Source: Dryas octopetala (Eukaryota; Streptophyta; Magnoliopsida; Rosales; Rosaceae). From it: 64,000 nucleotides of DNA. This document shows, piece by piece, positions 1 to 13,871 of this stretch (its first letter is position 1; each line of letters opens with the position of its first letter). Where the stretch lies: positions 23,794,698 to 23,858,697 of the forward strand of contig OY992833.1 in the NCBI GenBank assembly GCA_963921425.1. The letters are read 5' to 3'. A program made the translations under genes and the position numbers. The notes beneath the pieces are model-generated. The model had not been told where the DNA came from. It searched no databases and was given only the letters and a program-made list of their open reading frames with translations.

Positions 1-1047
1 AGAGATGGGATTGATAATCACCTTGAACAAACAGAAAAAAAAAAAAAAAAACTTCCAGAGATTGGAAAATGTAATGAAAGTAGAAGTTGGTGAATTTAAT
101 TGGAAAAAGGAAAACAGCCTGATGGGTCAAATTTGGAGGAATGCAGAGGACTAGAAGGGAGAGAGCAGTTGGGAGTGCAAGCCACCAACTTTCACTAGCT
201 GAGGACTTTGTCCTTGAGTGTTAGAAATCAAACCTAAAAATGTTCATTTTGCTTTGGCTTCCTAGCTACTTGCACCACAAGTTAAGCTGGCGTTGCATTA
301 ATGTTTAATTCATGGCCTAAGCAATACCATAAACAGAAGCATTATATTGGTAGTTAGACATATATATGGCATTGCTCAGTGAGCAATTGAGCAATGTGCA
401 ATAAGCATTTGTAAGCCTCTTTTCATTTTTCCTACTTTTCTCTTAGTTTTTTTGGCGTGAAGGTATGAGTTTCTTGTAATTGTAGAGCAACGATATCTTG
501 TCAAATATAATATATTATATGTTATGTTATCAAACTGTTAATTAGAAAATAATTGAAATATAAATTCACTTGATTAATAACTGAAATAAAATTAATAACC
601 AACATATTAGATTTTACTCCCTATTCCCTAATTTGTCACTCATTTGCTTTATAGTATAGAGTTTATACCAGGTTTCCTGCTTGAACATGACATTTTAATG
701 AAGTTATTGGGCGTACCTTAAGCAACCAAACATTATAATGTCAAAACCTTTCATCTTATTTCAATTGGTGTGACATATCCCATATTGCAATCCGCATTTT
801 GTTTGTGCTGCCTTTCTAGTTTTTGGATTTATATTCAGCACAAGTTTTTTTTTTTTTTTGGTCTAGTATTCAGCACAAGTTGGATTCACAAAACTGACCA
901 CCAAATAGAGCTGAGCAAAATTTTTGAGAGAAAGATTAGTACTCTTATTAAAAACTAATTGACAATTATTACATTCAACCAATTCTATTGTATATATAAC
1001 TTTGTCATGAACATTAATGCCCTGAATACAACAAACTAGTTTGAGCT
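1..1047. other. AT-rich flank, no gene recognised
   Basis: This is the region downstream of the endosulfine stop codon, so its right part probably includes that gene's 3' UTR. It holds A-tracts (near 39-51) and a T-tract (near 846-859). I see no coding exon with credible splice sites on either strand. Confidence 0.5.
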
Positions 1048-3405
1048 TTAATCTCCCTGCAACACCATAAACCAAAAAAAAAAGAAATTAATAATCATGA
1101 AAAGAATATTAGTACCATAACAAAAATACTCTCTAATCAAGCAATTCGACATATTATTTTATCCGAATTTATCTGAATAATTGATTATGTGAAATCATGT
1201 CTGAATTTGGACTCTAATAACAAAACATGTCAAACTGTTTAGTAAGATAACATCTCATATTGTTTAGTAAGAGATTTCTTTCTTGATCTATATGACAACA
1301 TATACAATATAATGATTGCATTTGGGAACTTACAAGGCTATCATGACCAGATGTACAAGCAGGTCTCCTTGGGGGGAGCTGCTGATGTGGCGTTCTCTAC
1401 AAATTGTCACATTAATTGAGTTTATTATGCAAATCAAAATTATTTTAATTACTACAACAACAACAAAAAAAAGTATATACTTAATTAAATTGACATTGAT
1501 ACTTTGTAGGTGTATCTAAAATTTTGTACCTGTAGTTTTGGTCGTAAGGTCTCAACTGCAGCAGTTGATTTTGGATTCACCCCTGCACCTTGCTGCTCCA
1601 TATTCATCAATTGAATTCTTTTATTAGAAAACAAAAACCAAAACAAAGAAAAAAAAGCAGAGGGTAGAAGAAAAGTTTTTTTTTTTTTGGTAGGGATTAA
1701 TACCTTGCATAGTGCCCAATCTGCTGAATCAAAGAAGGCACGTTCATGGTCCTAATTACACACACAGAGAAGAGATTTATAGTTTTTGTTTAGTACATTC
1801 TACTGGAATAGAACACAAATCTGATTGAAGTTTTTGAAATGCTAATTTAATTTACCTTTGAAATCAAAGGCTTCTTCTTTGGCACAAGTCCTCCATATTT
1901 CTGAGCAGCTGTGGGTGCCTATAATTAAACCGACAAAGCAAAATGCTATCGTTAATAGCGTAAAGTTGTTTTGCATTTTGCTTTCTAAACCCATATGAGA
2001 TATTTTTACCAGTTGTTTTGCATTTTGCTATCTAAACCCATGAGATATTTTTAAAAAGTAAACAGTGAGGTTTTAAAATTTCTTAGAGGTATAGTATTTA
2101 CATACATCTGAAGTTTATTCTCTTTTCCCATACACTTTTTAGAATTTTAAAAATTACACATATATTTTATGAAGTTTCAAAATTGTTGTACATAATTCCT
2201 ACAATAAGACGAAAACTGATGAAAAAATATGCAGGCATGCTAAAGATTGAAATGACCTAATAAAATTACTCAAAGTGTAAAGTCCAACCTCAATACAAAT
2301 ATATTTTTCTTTGTTTATTTATTGTTTTCTCTTGGAAGGAGTTATATGTAATAATTTTAAAATTTTTAAAAATATATGTGTAATTTTTAAAATTTCAAGA
2401 AAAGTTTAAGTAAAAAGATGATAAATCAGTAAGTGTAAATAACTCTTTACAGAGTAGTCCATGAGCATGAGCTTATCCATGGGCCAGATTTTGGTTGTCG
2501 ACAGATCCATTAGGCTGTAGGCCCTCATTTTGGGCTAAGCACAAAAGTCCACATAACAGCCGCTTAAGCAACTAGCTGAGGTCTGTCTTGTCTAGTTGTC
2601 TAGTTCATATACCGTATCCGCTGCCGACATTTTGAAAAAGCGAAGTCGTGGTACATTGATGCTAAGACATATTCTCTGACGTGTCAAATTACTAGCCGTT
2701 AGTGGAGACCACACTCTCATGCTAATCCTAATTTTAATTTGGGTCCCAATTAATTTTTCTTCTATTATGCATCCACCCACACAAATCCAAATTGCATTTT
2801 GGGCCCAAGAGGGTAAGAAATCACAGATATTTCGGGCTCACATGTAAAACCTCAACAAATTATGGTATATGCCTTTGGAGCTTCGCATAACAACAAAGAA
2901 ATTTTGAGGTATCTTATGTGGTACCATAATTATTTTTTGTTTGACTAAGAAAGAAAATTATTTGGTGATACAATTAATACAAAATCTGCCACCTACTGAA
3001 TTAAATTAAAACAAAGTAGGCATCGAAACGCGTGGAGCGTATGTCTGGAGTAACGATAGTTAGATTTGTCAGTTTTGTTTCTTTTATCAAACATTTGAAC
3101 TGGAAATATCTTTCAAAAGTGAAACGTGTGGAGTTTATGTCATGCATTAAATTTTTCCATCTTTAAACTCTTTGGCGGTTACACAATCCTATATGATTTT
3201 TCAGCTCAAAAAAAAAAAAAAAAAAAAAAGCCTATGTGATTTTCTTAATGCTTCCTGTTTTCTTAGTCTAAACTCAATATTTTTGTTGGTTTAGAGTCTA
3301 AACTCAATATTTTAACAAACAAGAATTAAGAGTAATATATAGGAGGAGTAATACCTCATGCCCTTGGGCAGAGAAATAGTCTTGGCCTCTGTTGCAATCC
3401 GCCAT
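1048..3405 (-). CDS. Endosulfine/ARPP19-type PP2A inhibitor, six coding exons
   Basis: Coding exons on the minus strand are 3405-3355, 1918-1856, 1751-1704, 1592-1530, 1381-1334 and 1056-1048. All introns are GT-AG and phase 0, giving about 93 residues, close to the usual plant length of roughly 100-110. The protein starts MADCNRGQDYF and carries YGGLVPKKKPLISK, then DHERAFFDSADWALCK and LRPKLQ. The FDSADW core is the plant form of the animal FDSGDY motif, whose serine is phosphorylated by Greatwall kinase so that the protein then inhibits PP2A-B55 at mitosis. That role is family knowledge; for this plant copy it is inferred. The short C-terminus (SGHDSLGD) is less conserved and depends on a three-codon last exon, so it is the least certain part. 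A 5' UTR intron (3739-3416) has a good acceptor just before the ATG. Confidence 0.82.
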
Positions 3406-3415
3406 CTTAGCTCTC

Positions 3416-3807
3416 CTGCAAAATAGATCATTCACTTTATTAATCAATCATGGAATTTTAAGAAACTAAGAAGGAAAACAAAAGGGTACAAAAATTTAAC
3501 ATCAAAATGACAATTTAGACATGAAATTAGAGAGGGGAGGAGAGAGAGAGAGAGAGAGAGAGAGAGCTAACAAGAACAATGCAGCAAATTAATTGCAGAA
3601 ATGAAATGGGTGTAGGAGTACCTTAACAATCTCATAGTATATAAGGGCCACTCACAAGCCATAAAACCCAAAAAAGGGAAAAAGTAAAGTAAAGGTAAAA
3701 GAAACAATTAGAGAAAGATAGAGGGGATCTTGGCATTACCTTGTGGAAGAGCAAAGTGAGAGATGCAACAGAGAAATGAGGACAAGTTGTGAAAAGAACC
3801 CAAAGGA

Positions 3808-3845
<38 letters not shown>
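3416..3845 (-). other. Endosulfine 5' UTR with intron and (GA)n tracts
   Basis: On the minus strand an untranslated exon ends at 3740 (CACAAG before GTAATG). The intron runs 3739-3416 and closes with TTTTGCAG. A (GA)n tract lies in the intron (about 3541-3567). A second lies in the untranslated exon (about 3812-3845), where it reads as CT repeats in the transcript, common in plant 5' leaders. Confidence 0.55.
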
Positions 3846-3847
<2 letters not shown>

Positions 3848-3886
3848 ATGGGGGTTGAGTGAGAGGGTAAGATAAGAATGTATTTG

Positions 3887-3894
3887 TATTTATA
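3887..3894 (-). promoter_or_regulatory. Candidate TATA box of the endosulfine gene
   Basis: The minus strand reads TATAAATA, about 40 bases upstream of the CT-rich leader. Spacing fits transcription starting near 3850-3860. Confidence 0.45.
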
Positions 3895-4096
3895 TCTCTG
3901 AATCAATGAATCTTTAGCAATTTGGTTTAGGGAGATTTATTATTGTATATGATGGAGAGAGGTCAAGCCCCCAAAAGATAAATAAAAACTTAATTTGATA
4001 TAGTAGGTGGATAAAATTTGGAAGCTATATCTCTCTAATAAAACCCTATTATATAGCTGCAGTTGAGGGTAAGGTTCAGGAACAGTGAACAAATTC

Positions 4097-4153
4097 TAAT
4101 GGGTTAGGAGGACTTTGAGATTGTAGGTTCAAATCTCATTTGAAATAAAAAAA
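4097..4153 (+). repeat. Possible SINE 3' end (tRNA-like B box plus poly-A)
   Basis: A B-box-like GGTTCAAATCTC is followed after about ten bases by a run of A. An A-box-like GGGTTAGGAGG lies upstream. This looks like a short tRNA-derived SINE or a remnant of one. I found no clear target-site duplication, so confidence is low. Confidence 0.35.
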
Positions 4154-4644
4154 AAAAAATGAAAATAAAGAAAGAGAACAGAATTTGGGAGATTAGACAT
4201 TTAGTAATTAACCAATTTAAAAGTGGATATCTATTGGTTTTGGGCTCGTTGGGATATCACCATGGATTGGTCCATGTGAAACACACACAGTACATTATCA
4301 CACGTGCAAATCATCTACTCTTTTTTTTCGGCCAAGGGCAAATCATCTACTTAACTCACCGACAGCCACTGATGACTGAACCACTCTTCTGTAAGATTTT
4401 GCATTTTTGTTTTGCTATTGTTTTCTTTTATGGCAATTATTATTCATTGACAAAGTCCATATCATACAAACATTTGGGGAAGAAAATAAGCACAGCTGAC
4501 AGCCTCTGAATATATAATGTTGGAGATAGAGGTTTTAAGTTGGAATTTCCTTTTCAACATTAACATATAAAAAGGCAAATATTTACGTTCTAAAATTAAT
4601 ATTTTATCATTTTTAAAGCAGTCGCACAAGAAGATGAAGCTTCA

Positions 4645-4915
4645 AATAAGAACGTTAAATTAAGAACCTTCTTTCTGGACCTTCAACACAATGATCAGAA
4701 CTATTCTTATTGTAGAACATTATTCAAATATCATTATTGCAAAAAATCAGTCAAATTGATAATTATTTGGTCATAAATTATACAGATAAACATAATCGAA
4801 CGGATAAAATTGAAAATATCTTATCAATAATAAACTGTCTAAATAATTTTCAATTTAGCTGATTTTTTATAAAGACGACCTTTGATGAGGGACTTAAAAA
4901 AGAGCGTTCCGATAA
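4645..4915. repeat. Degenerate foldback MITE-like element
   Basis: The left half (AAAAAATCAGTCAAATTGATAA) and the reverse complement of the right half (AAAAAATCAGCTAAATTGAAAA) match over much of their length, so the region can fold on itself. The inner sequence resembles the better-preserved foldback at 24933-25318 (CAAAAAAATCAACCAAATCA), so both probably belong to one family. No open reading frame. Ends are approximate. Confidence 0.4.
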
Positions 4916-6394
4916 TTGAATTTCATTACTTAATGGTACTAAGAGAGAGAGGATGTTCTTATTATTCTTAAAGTAAGGATATCTATTATCTTTATTTGAA
5001 ACTCCATTCCCGTAAGAAATATGTAAAAAATTGAAGATAATAGAAGAGTGAGAATATACAATTTTTTTTGTTTTTGATTTGGATATAGAGTATACATCTT
5101 GAGATTCTTGATAATGTATGTTTCATTAAAGCAGCTCTCATTTATGGGGTGATTTTAATGCTATCAAATATATAATATACATCTTGATATTTATGGCAGC
5201 TCTTAGCAACTCATGATACATGTGCTTCCATGGTTTAATTAGTGAAAAGCTTTTCCATCTGTAACCAACAAAAAAATATATTAAAAGATACTATCGGTAC
5301 TTAAAATACACTATGGTTTTCAAAATAAATTACAAACATAATATGTCTATTTGCCACATCAATTGGTGTGGTGTTGAAAATTTCATAAAAGTTTTGATGC
5401 ATTGTGGTACTATTGATGTCATTATAAATTTATTCTTACGACCTCATGACTCATAAGCAAGTCAAAATCCTCAATAGTTTACGGTTTTCTCCATTTTTGG
5501 CAGGAAAACCACTACATTACCATAACTGTTTGAAATTGAAGCTAATTGTAGTCATAGTCAACAACCCAATGGGCAATGGCTTCAATTTCTTAAAATGAAG
5601 AGAAAAAGATATGTGTTCCTAATTTCATTATAACTACCCTACCTTGAACTTGAAGCCACTAGCCACTAATCTATAACAAGATGTTTGCCTCTAATTAAAC
5701 TTGAAACTTGCATGTGGGAGAGCCTTCCACCATTTTAGATCACAAATCACACCAGACAAATTGTAGTTAGCAATAATTAATCAACTTATCACTAATACCA
5801 TATTAGAATTACAAAAAAAAATTCAAATTTTGATCACCAAATTAATGATATAATTGGTGGATTGGCTTCTCTCGAACTAATGTCTTGGATGTGACTCCGT
5901 CTTATATTAGGCCTTCTTTTTTTTCATTGTTCTACATCTAGAATTATTCTTCATTAGTTTTATTTGTTGTTTGAGCTTTGGATGCATCAGTACATTAAAA
6001 CTGATTTTAGTAGTGCCTGAAATTCTACCTTTTTTTTTCCAACTTACATAGCATTTATACATTGAATACTAAAAAATAAAAAATAAAAATAAAATCTAAA
6101 AAAGAAAAAGAAGTACTTTGTCCAGTAAAGTAATGACACATAAGGTGAGAAACAAAAATTGAGAAAAAAAGTTTGGACTCTTAGCATTTTCCGATTTGAT
6201 ACAATTGATAATCTCACAATATCTTCATGGTTGTAAATTAATAAGATTCAAAATGACAATTTATTAAACCTTACGGCTCATCAATTAATCAACAGTCTCA
6301 ACTCGTATAGTAGAACATTTTTTTTCTCCTATGAAAAAGGAAAACTAGGAACTATACTATGTGATTATCAATTTTTTTTTTTTTTTTATAGTTC
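4916..6394. other. AT-rich spacer, no gene seen
   Basis: Spacer between the endosulfine promoter side and the 3' end of the beta-xylosidase gene. The last few hundred bases probably hold the latter's 3' UTR. No exon-like reading frame or repeat structure was recognised. Confidence 0.5.
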
Positions 6395-9300
6395 CTAAGA
6401 TTTAATATCTCCTAAATTGGCTTCAATGGAGATGTAATGCTTGAGATCTCCAATTTGAAGCTTATGTTCACCCAATGGAATTCTTCGAATCCCAAATTGG
6501 TCAACTACACTAAGGTGCTTGCATACATGAACATCAATCTTGACCCGTTGCTGAGACCCGGCCACTATATGGACTTTGTGAAAGCCCACTAACTGCTTGC
6601 TTGTGGCCCATTTTCCAGCAGGCGGGGTTGAGAATACTAAAAGGGTGTGAGTCCCATCCATTTTTCCAGTGTTTTTCACATCAACATGGACACCCATTGA
6701 AAGTGAACCGCAGTTGGCGTGGCTGACTCTCACTGCATTGCTCAACATGGTTGAGTTTGTGGTGGCACTTAGGCTGCTAAGAGGCACAGAGACCAATGTG
6801 GGAACTTGGGCTAGTGTGTGGGCGAAGGTGGTGTAGCTTAACCCGAGCCCAAAGGGAAAAACCACCGGACCTTTGTAGAACCGGTACGTTCTACCCGGGT
6901 AGCCTCTTCCCGGGTTGGCTCGCATGGCCATGTTTGTCATTGGAACCTTGGTTAGATAGTCTTGGGGGTACCATGTCATAGGCAACTTTCCTCCTGCACA
7001 ACAATAAATTTTCGAACTATTAATCTATTTTAATCTTAATTCATTTTTCCACTCTCGCGCCACTTGACGGAAAGAAATATGGTGAATTAGATGCACTAAT
7101 TACCTGGGTTTGTAGTACCAAACAAAACATCAGCAATGGCAGTACCTCCTGCTTGGCCAGGATACCCTACCCAAAGAATGGCCCCAATACGTGGGTCATT
7201 CTTTGCAAATGTCACATCAATTGGGCCACCAGACATCAAGACCAATATGGTTGGGCCTCTGGAGGCCCGGGCCACTCTGGACACGAGCTCTTGCTGGTGT
7301 CCAGGCAAGAGCAGGCCTGTCCTGTCTCTGAATTCTGCTTCAATGGACTGGTCCAGGCCCATTACTAAGACGGTTGCATCAGCCTGCCTTGCTGCAGCCT
7401 CAGCAGCACCAAATAGTTGGTTGCTAGCGCAAGCGACACCTGGGCACCCATGCTGGAGAATGGTCCTTGTGTACCTCCCAATTCCTTGTACCGGTGTAGT
7501 GTAACCGCATGCAACACCTACACAAAATTACAATAATATGTTACAGTTTAAATTATATTGTAGACCAAATTTCTAATAGAGATGAAACCACTTGTATTAT
7601 TAGACTTACCGGCATAATTTCCTATCATTGTGACGGTAACGTCAGAATTGGGCCCAATTACTGCTACTGTACGGTGACGTCTAGTGTTGAGTGGCAGGGA
7701 ACGCCCACGGTTTTGAAGCAGAACAATGCCTTGCCTAGCAGCCTCAAGGGCCAACTCATTGTGGGCTTGAGTGCACACATCTCTTGGGCCCAGGTGTCCA
7801 AATTGTTGGGCTGATGGTTCGCCGTCAAACATGCCCAATCTCATCTGAACGGTGAGGGTGTTAGCTAAAGCATTATCCACATCAACCTGAGTTACCAGGC
7901 CCTTCGTTACGGCCGCCTCTGTATGGATTGCGAGGAACGGCCCACAGTCCAAGTCCAGGCCTGCTTTGATTGCGTCTGCTGCTGCTTCTTCTGGTGTCTT
8001 GGTGTAATGTTGGTCGTCATATAGAACACCCACTGAGTCACAGTCCGAGACTATGTACCTATTTGGGCCCATAAAGCAAAATGTTAATTAGAAAAAGGCA
8101 ACAAACACAGAGAAGCTCTAGTGACATTTGAGTGTGTGACCAATATTAATTCCTAGGTACATGGATAATTGGGACTCACCCATTGAGGCCCCATTGGACA
8201 CGAATTGTGTTCTTTAGGAGATCAGGGTCAGCACAAGTAGGCTTTCCATTGACCTGATTGTAGGAGCACATAACACTAGCAACATTCCCCTCCTTCACAC
8301 ATGCTTTGAAAGGCACATTATATGTGTCTGCCAAATCCTGCTTGCTAACCTGCACATATAACAAGTCTAACATGTTATATAATGTAAATTCTTATTTAAA
8401 TACGTGATGTCAGATGAATAACTTAACAACATAACATGTCAAGTATCTGATAAAAGAATATTAATGACAGTCAAATTACGTTACCTGAGCATTGAAATGG
8501 AAGCGATCGACGCCATTCCAGTTATCGAGATCATAGGCTGTGTAATGTTTGCAGCATGCAGCAACCTTGAGGCGATTTCCAGCTCCATCACCTTGGAGGC
8601 CCTTGACATAGTTAGCAGCATACATAGCAGCCAAGACAGGGTCTTCACCAGGAGTCTCTTGGCCTCTTCCCCATCTTGGGTCACGAAATATGTTCACATT
8701 TGGGCTCCAATATGTCAAACCAGCCATGCCTCCATTGTACATTGCTCTTGCTTCATCAGACACCACCTGCACATGCAACACCACATACAGTACCCAATTT
8801 AAAATTTATACAGCTGGGTTATTCAATTAAAAACTTTGTAATAAAAGTAGTTCATTAATTAATTCTCGTAACTTAATTTTCCTTCACCTCTTTCTTTTCT
8901 CTTATAATAAAAGAAAGTGAGTAGAAAGCATTATTGATAAAATTATTGAGCCATCTTTTTTGCCATAAAACGAAAATTTAGAGTGGTCCATATTTCGTAC
9001 ATGTAATATTGGGTGTTTATAAACTCTATGGATCCATAACAATTTGAGAGGCTTAATTGTTAATTGACATCACATGGGACCCAAGGCATGCCATTAGAAA
9101 TTAAATTTTGCACCAAATTAGTAATTGCAACTTGACAAGTTGGACTCATAGTGAAAACAACAGTGTGTTGTGTACCCATCGCTGTCGGAGTCATTTTAGG
9201 TACGATTGGATGCCTAATTAAATTAATTTGTAATATAATGGTTGCTGATATGACTCATAATTGACAACTTCGAATTGCGAGTAGTGTCGTTATATAATTT

Positions 9301-10525
9301 TTTTGTTAGTAATATTGTCGTTATATATAATTTGAAGCATCTCCTGTGTGTGTGTGTGTGTGTGGTGTGTGTGTGTGTATGTGTACATTTAATGGACATA
9401 TGTACGTGTAGACAATGTTCAATCAAGTCTTGAAAAGAAATGAAACAGCAACAACAACCACAATAATTACCTCTTGACAATGTACGTCGTTGGTTTTGTT
9501 GTTAAATGGTATAAATTAATCATGTCATTATCATTGCCGTTATGCCAAACATCATGAAACAAATGTTGATTCAGAGATGTAATCTACTGTGTTTGTTTCG
9601 GCCCTTCGGGCCCCTTACAAAAAAAAAAAAAAAATTGTTGAATTTATGTAGCTCACGGAATTTCCAATGCATGTCCCATATGATATGCTAACTGCTAAGT
9701 ACCCATGCAAAGTGCACTTTGACCTTTTCTTGTTTTTTTATTTATTTGAATTGGTAATTTTATATATTAAAAAATTCTTGTTTTATACTACATATTATGA
9801 CATGACATGGTATATTTTTAGACTATAAATTAAAATTGTTAATTAGATAAAATCATATATGATTGTGTGATGGTGATTCATGTGTTAGACAGAATAATAT
9901 GCCAGGTATCTGAAATGATTAATGAATCAGTACCATTAATTTAATACTAAAGTATAACAGATATGCCAATTGATCACATGGTTAGGAATTAATTAGGATA
10001 TGGGTATATATAGGTCACAGGTCCAAAATGATGGTGAATATATTAAAAAACTTTGTTCTAAATTTGATTGATCAGAAAAACAAAATTAACAAATTAAAAA
10101 AGAAGAAAAATGCTCACCCGTCCGATCTCCTGCCAGAGAGACTGGTTGAAGGAAGCGGCGGTGGTGATGACTTGAGGGAAGCTAGTGGCGGCAGGGAAGG
10201 CCCCAGCGAACTTGGTACCGGGGCCCACATTGGAGACCCCATGAAGAGCCTCAGACCACCACTCGTAGCCCTGAATGCCAAGCCTAGGCAGAGCCTCCGC
10301 ATTGTTCACCAGCAGCCTGATCTTCTCCTGCAATGTCAGCCGTCCGATCAGATCCCTCACCCTCACGTGGATCGGCACGTTCACCCTGCAGAACCTCTGC
10401 CCTCTGGTCAAGGGGTTCCGCGGGTCACACGCAAAGGGTGCTCGAGCTTGGACTACTCCTCCAATGGTGCATACAAGGAGGGCTAGGAGAAGTGAGAGTA
10501 GAAGAGAATGGTTTTTTTGTGTCAT
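6395..10525 (-). CDS. BXL1: GH3 beta-D-xylosidase / alpha-L-arabinofuranosidase (BXL1 type), six exons
   Basis: Exons are 10525-10118, 8766-8485, 8349-8180, 8058-7610, 7517-7104 and 6993-6395. All junctions are GT-AG and the phases agree, giving 773 residues; the Arabidopsis enzyme has about 774. Residues 1-27 form a secretion signal ([12 protein letters not shown] core, ending near VVQA), so the enzyme acts in the cell wall, where this family removes xylose and arabinose from xylans and arabinans. The GH3 catalytic domain contains [26 protein letters not shown] and [10 protein letters not shown]. The motif YIVSDCDS carries the aspartate nucleophile (first D). The C-terminal third ([22 protein letters not shown]) belongs to the second GH3 domain and fibronectin-III-like tail. 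Intron 1 (10117-8767, about 1.35 kb) is the longest. I see no breaks. The split between xylosidase and arabinofuranosidase activity cannot be read from sequence alone. Confidence 0.93.
9344..9379 (+). repeat. (GT)n microsatellite in BXL1-type intron 1
   Basis: About 18 TG units with one interruption (TGTGGTGTG). It lies inside the first intron and is likely length-polymorphic. Confidence 0.8.
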
Positions 10526-10595
10526 GTTGAAAATGGAATAGAGGGTTTTCTTTTGTTTGGTTTTGGTTTGCTCTCTCGGTTTTTGGGTACGTGGG

Positions 10596-10603
10596 TTTAT
10601 ATA
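10596..10603 (-). promoter_or_regulatory. TATA box of the beta-xylosidase gene
   Basis: The minus strand reads TATATAAA about 70 bases upstream of the start codon at 10525, a normal plant distance given a short leader. An ACGT core (CACGTAC) lies just upstream. Confidence 0.55.
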
Positions 10604-13600
10604 GAATGAGAAAGGTAGGTGTAGCTAGCTAGGTTGCGTTTAGAGGATGGTTATGATGTGAGAAGGGTTTTCATGATTGAGTTTCCACGTAGATGGATGT
10701 TGTTATAACTTTGAAGCTAACCAAACAGAAAATAAGCTCGATGAGAAAAAAAGGAGGAGAGAAAGAGATAGATAGAGAGTAGAGAGAGAGCAAGTGGTGG
10801 ATGAGTGTGTCAGTATAACACGCAGTTGGCACTAGGGTGGTCACTTGGGATATAAGGGTAGAGCCAGTTAAAAAGTATATCGGCCATAACCAATATTGTA
10901 GCAAAATGGCAAAGCATGATAATAAAGATGGTTCATGAAATTGATCGAGAATATATATATGTGTGGGATGTCACGGACCAGAGAATCTCTTTCACTTTTG
11001 GTACATATAGCAGTGTAATGCATGCGGCTACTTTTTGTATACATATATTGTTCGTTCTCTAATAGTCTAAGTTATTAGAATCTAATACTTGTCTAACAAC
11101 GTTAATCACACTAGCTAACAAAATATTACATGAATTAGGGATATGGTTAACCAAATTTTCAACAAAAACAGATAATCAGGGGTTTGGCACTAAAATCTCG
11201 GTTTAGTTACTTGACCATATATGTATGATATGCAATAGAAACTAACAAATACCGGTATGAAATTTTATATTTGCGGGTAAAATTAATGCGAAGGGATAAG
11301 TGATTAAAAAAAGGACAAAAAGTTAATTTGTCTGTGAAAGACTGCACTATTGCTAAGTTTGTCTGTGAAAGACTGCAATATTATTACATATTGTCTGTGA
11401 AAACTTTCTATATAGTTAATAATAATAATGCAGTGTTTAATCTCTGTGGAAACTGACTATTGGTTATTTTTATTGGATCCCCAATTGGAGCAGAAGTTTT
11501 TCATATGCTCGTGACTTTACTTGCAACTGCAGCAGACTACTTGACCTAAAAAAGTCAATCTATCTCGTGACTACGGTTCCTAGTTTCTACCAGCTATGAC
11601 ACAAAAACATTTGTCTTCTTGCATCTTTTATTTTGTTCTTGTGATCAGTTTGTGATGGCTTATATATCGATGCTTCTTGCTAATTAACCCACATGATTCC
11701 ATATATACATATAATTTTCTGTGGGACGTTGGTATTTAGATTAGAGAACCGATGCCTATATTTCATGATTTTTTTAACTTTTTTATCTTATTATTGTTAT
11801 ATATGGTTTAATATGTTACAGTGGTATAAATGGTTAATTGAAACTCATTCATCATTTTTAACTCTTGTAGTTTTGGGTTCTTCCCCGATTAGGCCGGTTT
11901 TAGCTCTCATATATAGTTTTGCATCGCCCAAAATTTGAGAATTCAAATTTACAATAGAAACTCGAATAATGAATTTATAATAATTTTATATCTTAAAATG
12001 TTGAATTGCGTCAATAATTGAATAAAAATGACAAATCATAAAAAGACCAACACTGTTCTTTTAGTTAAAGAACGGACGTTATGTACAGAGAATTGTACTA
12101 TATCTATAAACATATATGATATATAGTATTATCTTATCTTGGACACTCTTAATGTCTAGATGCAACTGCCGATTAATGGACCAATTTTGCAATCAAACAA
12201 CCAGTGCAAATTACACGTTATAATAATCAATAATGTTGGAATCAATATAAAAAAAAAAAAAAAAATCAATTAAATACACTGCCAATAATCTGGCAACAGA
12301 TAAGCTGAGAAATGATCTGACCAAAAAAAAAAAACAAAAAAATATAAGCTGAGAATTATTTTATTAGTGGGGCCCATTCCATTAGATGAAGGCTAGGTGA
12401 AGAAATAAAATCCTTTTTCATGTTAAACATTCTGTCCAGGTTAATTACCTAGCAGATGAGATAGGCTCTAGCTCTTATACAGTTATATATACATATAAGA
12501 GAGTGTGCTAGCTAGCTTCATACGCCTCCCAGTCACTACCTTTTAAGTTACAACCTTATCCTAATTATAATTCAGTTCATGAGTCAATTTCTTTCCTTCT
12601 TTTTTGATCTTTCATTCTTCCCAATTTATTAATGGAAATTCTCCAATGGTGTCACAGACTAATTTTTTCGGGTTTTGTTTAATATCATACAGTATTCGAT
12701 CGCACTACTTTATCCTCCAAGATATGAGAATATTAGGCCATTCATAGGGCCCATCTTGCTGCTATAGTCCATGGAATAGGGCTTTAATTGCCAATAATAT
12801 ATATATATCATAATTAACAAATTAATCAATATCTATATATACTTGATTTTCGATAAGAACAACATAGATAATGTCAAATATGAGTACGTACCTATAAGCA
12901 ATTAATAAATAAGACAATGATATAGTTGAAAATTCGTTGTGCAAGTGTTATGTGTATACCATTCGATCTATTACATCATCATACATATTAGACCTCACTC
13001 CAAAGAAGAAGGAAACAAAATAAGCTTCATATTTAAACGAAACATTTCAAGAACTTTGCAGATAAACGCAATATGTATGCATACATGCATTGTGGGACCT
13101 TAATGTATGTATAGATTTGATGTCAGCATGTTTTTGGTTTGAGAGCTTTTATGGTTTTATATTTGAAGTGTATTTCTTTCATAAGGGTTTAGGTACCACG
13201 TGAAATATATGACGCAGTTTTAGAGCCCATTTGGTGCTATGCTTTGAATTTACACTAACACTTTTTAAAGTTTTTTCCTTGTTTAATTGGTTTCTCAATC
13301 TCATTATCAACACCAACCTTATTAGCCTGTCTTTTTAAATTTCCTTCTTTATCTTCTTCCGAATCTTCCTTCAATTTGCGCTTACACTCTTTGTTTGCTT
13401 ATCTTAGGCTGTGTATAATGTGACTTTCCATGCATGATTGGTTGGTTCATGCATGGTTGGCTTCTTGGCTTGTCATGCACTTGGACTCGACAGGGTATAT
13501 ATGTGACCATAAACAAGAATTTTTATTTTTGAGAGAGAGAAAGATGTGGCCAACCCAACCCCTTGATCATGAATGAGATGGGCCCACCCAACCCCCTTGC

Positions 13601-13826
13601 TTTAGAGTTTTGGGAACTCCTGGATGAGAAGGAAAGACCAGCTAGCTTAGACCATCCTTTGTGGATGGATATATGACAATTGACAAAGCTTAGCTGCTTT
13701 GAGAGAGCTAAAACAGTGGCTGTTGTAGCATGGGTGTGGATAGTACGTGATTGACTGCTATCACATTCTTATCCTTAAAAAAAACAATCAATCAGTGCAA
13801 AGAGATAGCTCTGCCAACTAGTCCAT

Positions 13827-13871
<45 letters not shown>

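Noticed and set aside
4159-4509. 116-codon open frame on the plus strand
   Set aside because: No recognised domain, starts in a poly-A region beside a SINE-like sequence, and codon use looks random.
9598-9616. GGCCCTTCGGGCC palindrome as a terminator or hairpin
   Set aside because: A short GC palindrome inside a plant intron; no reason to give it a role.
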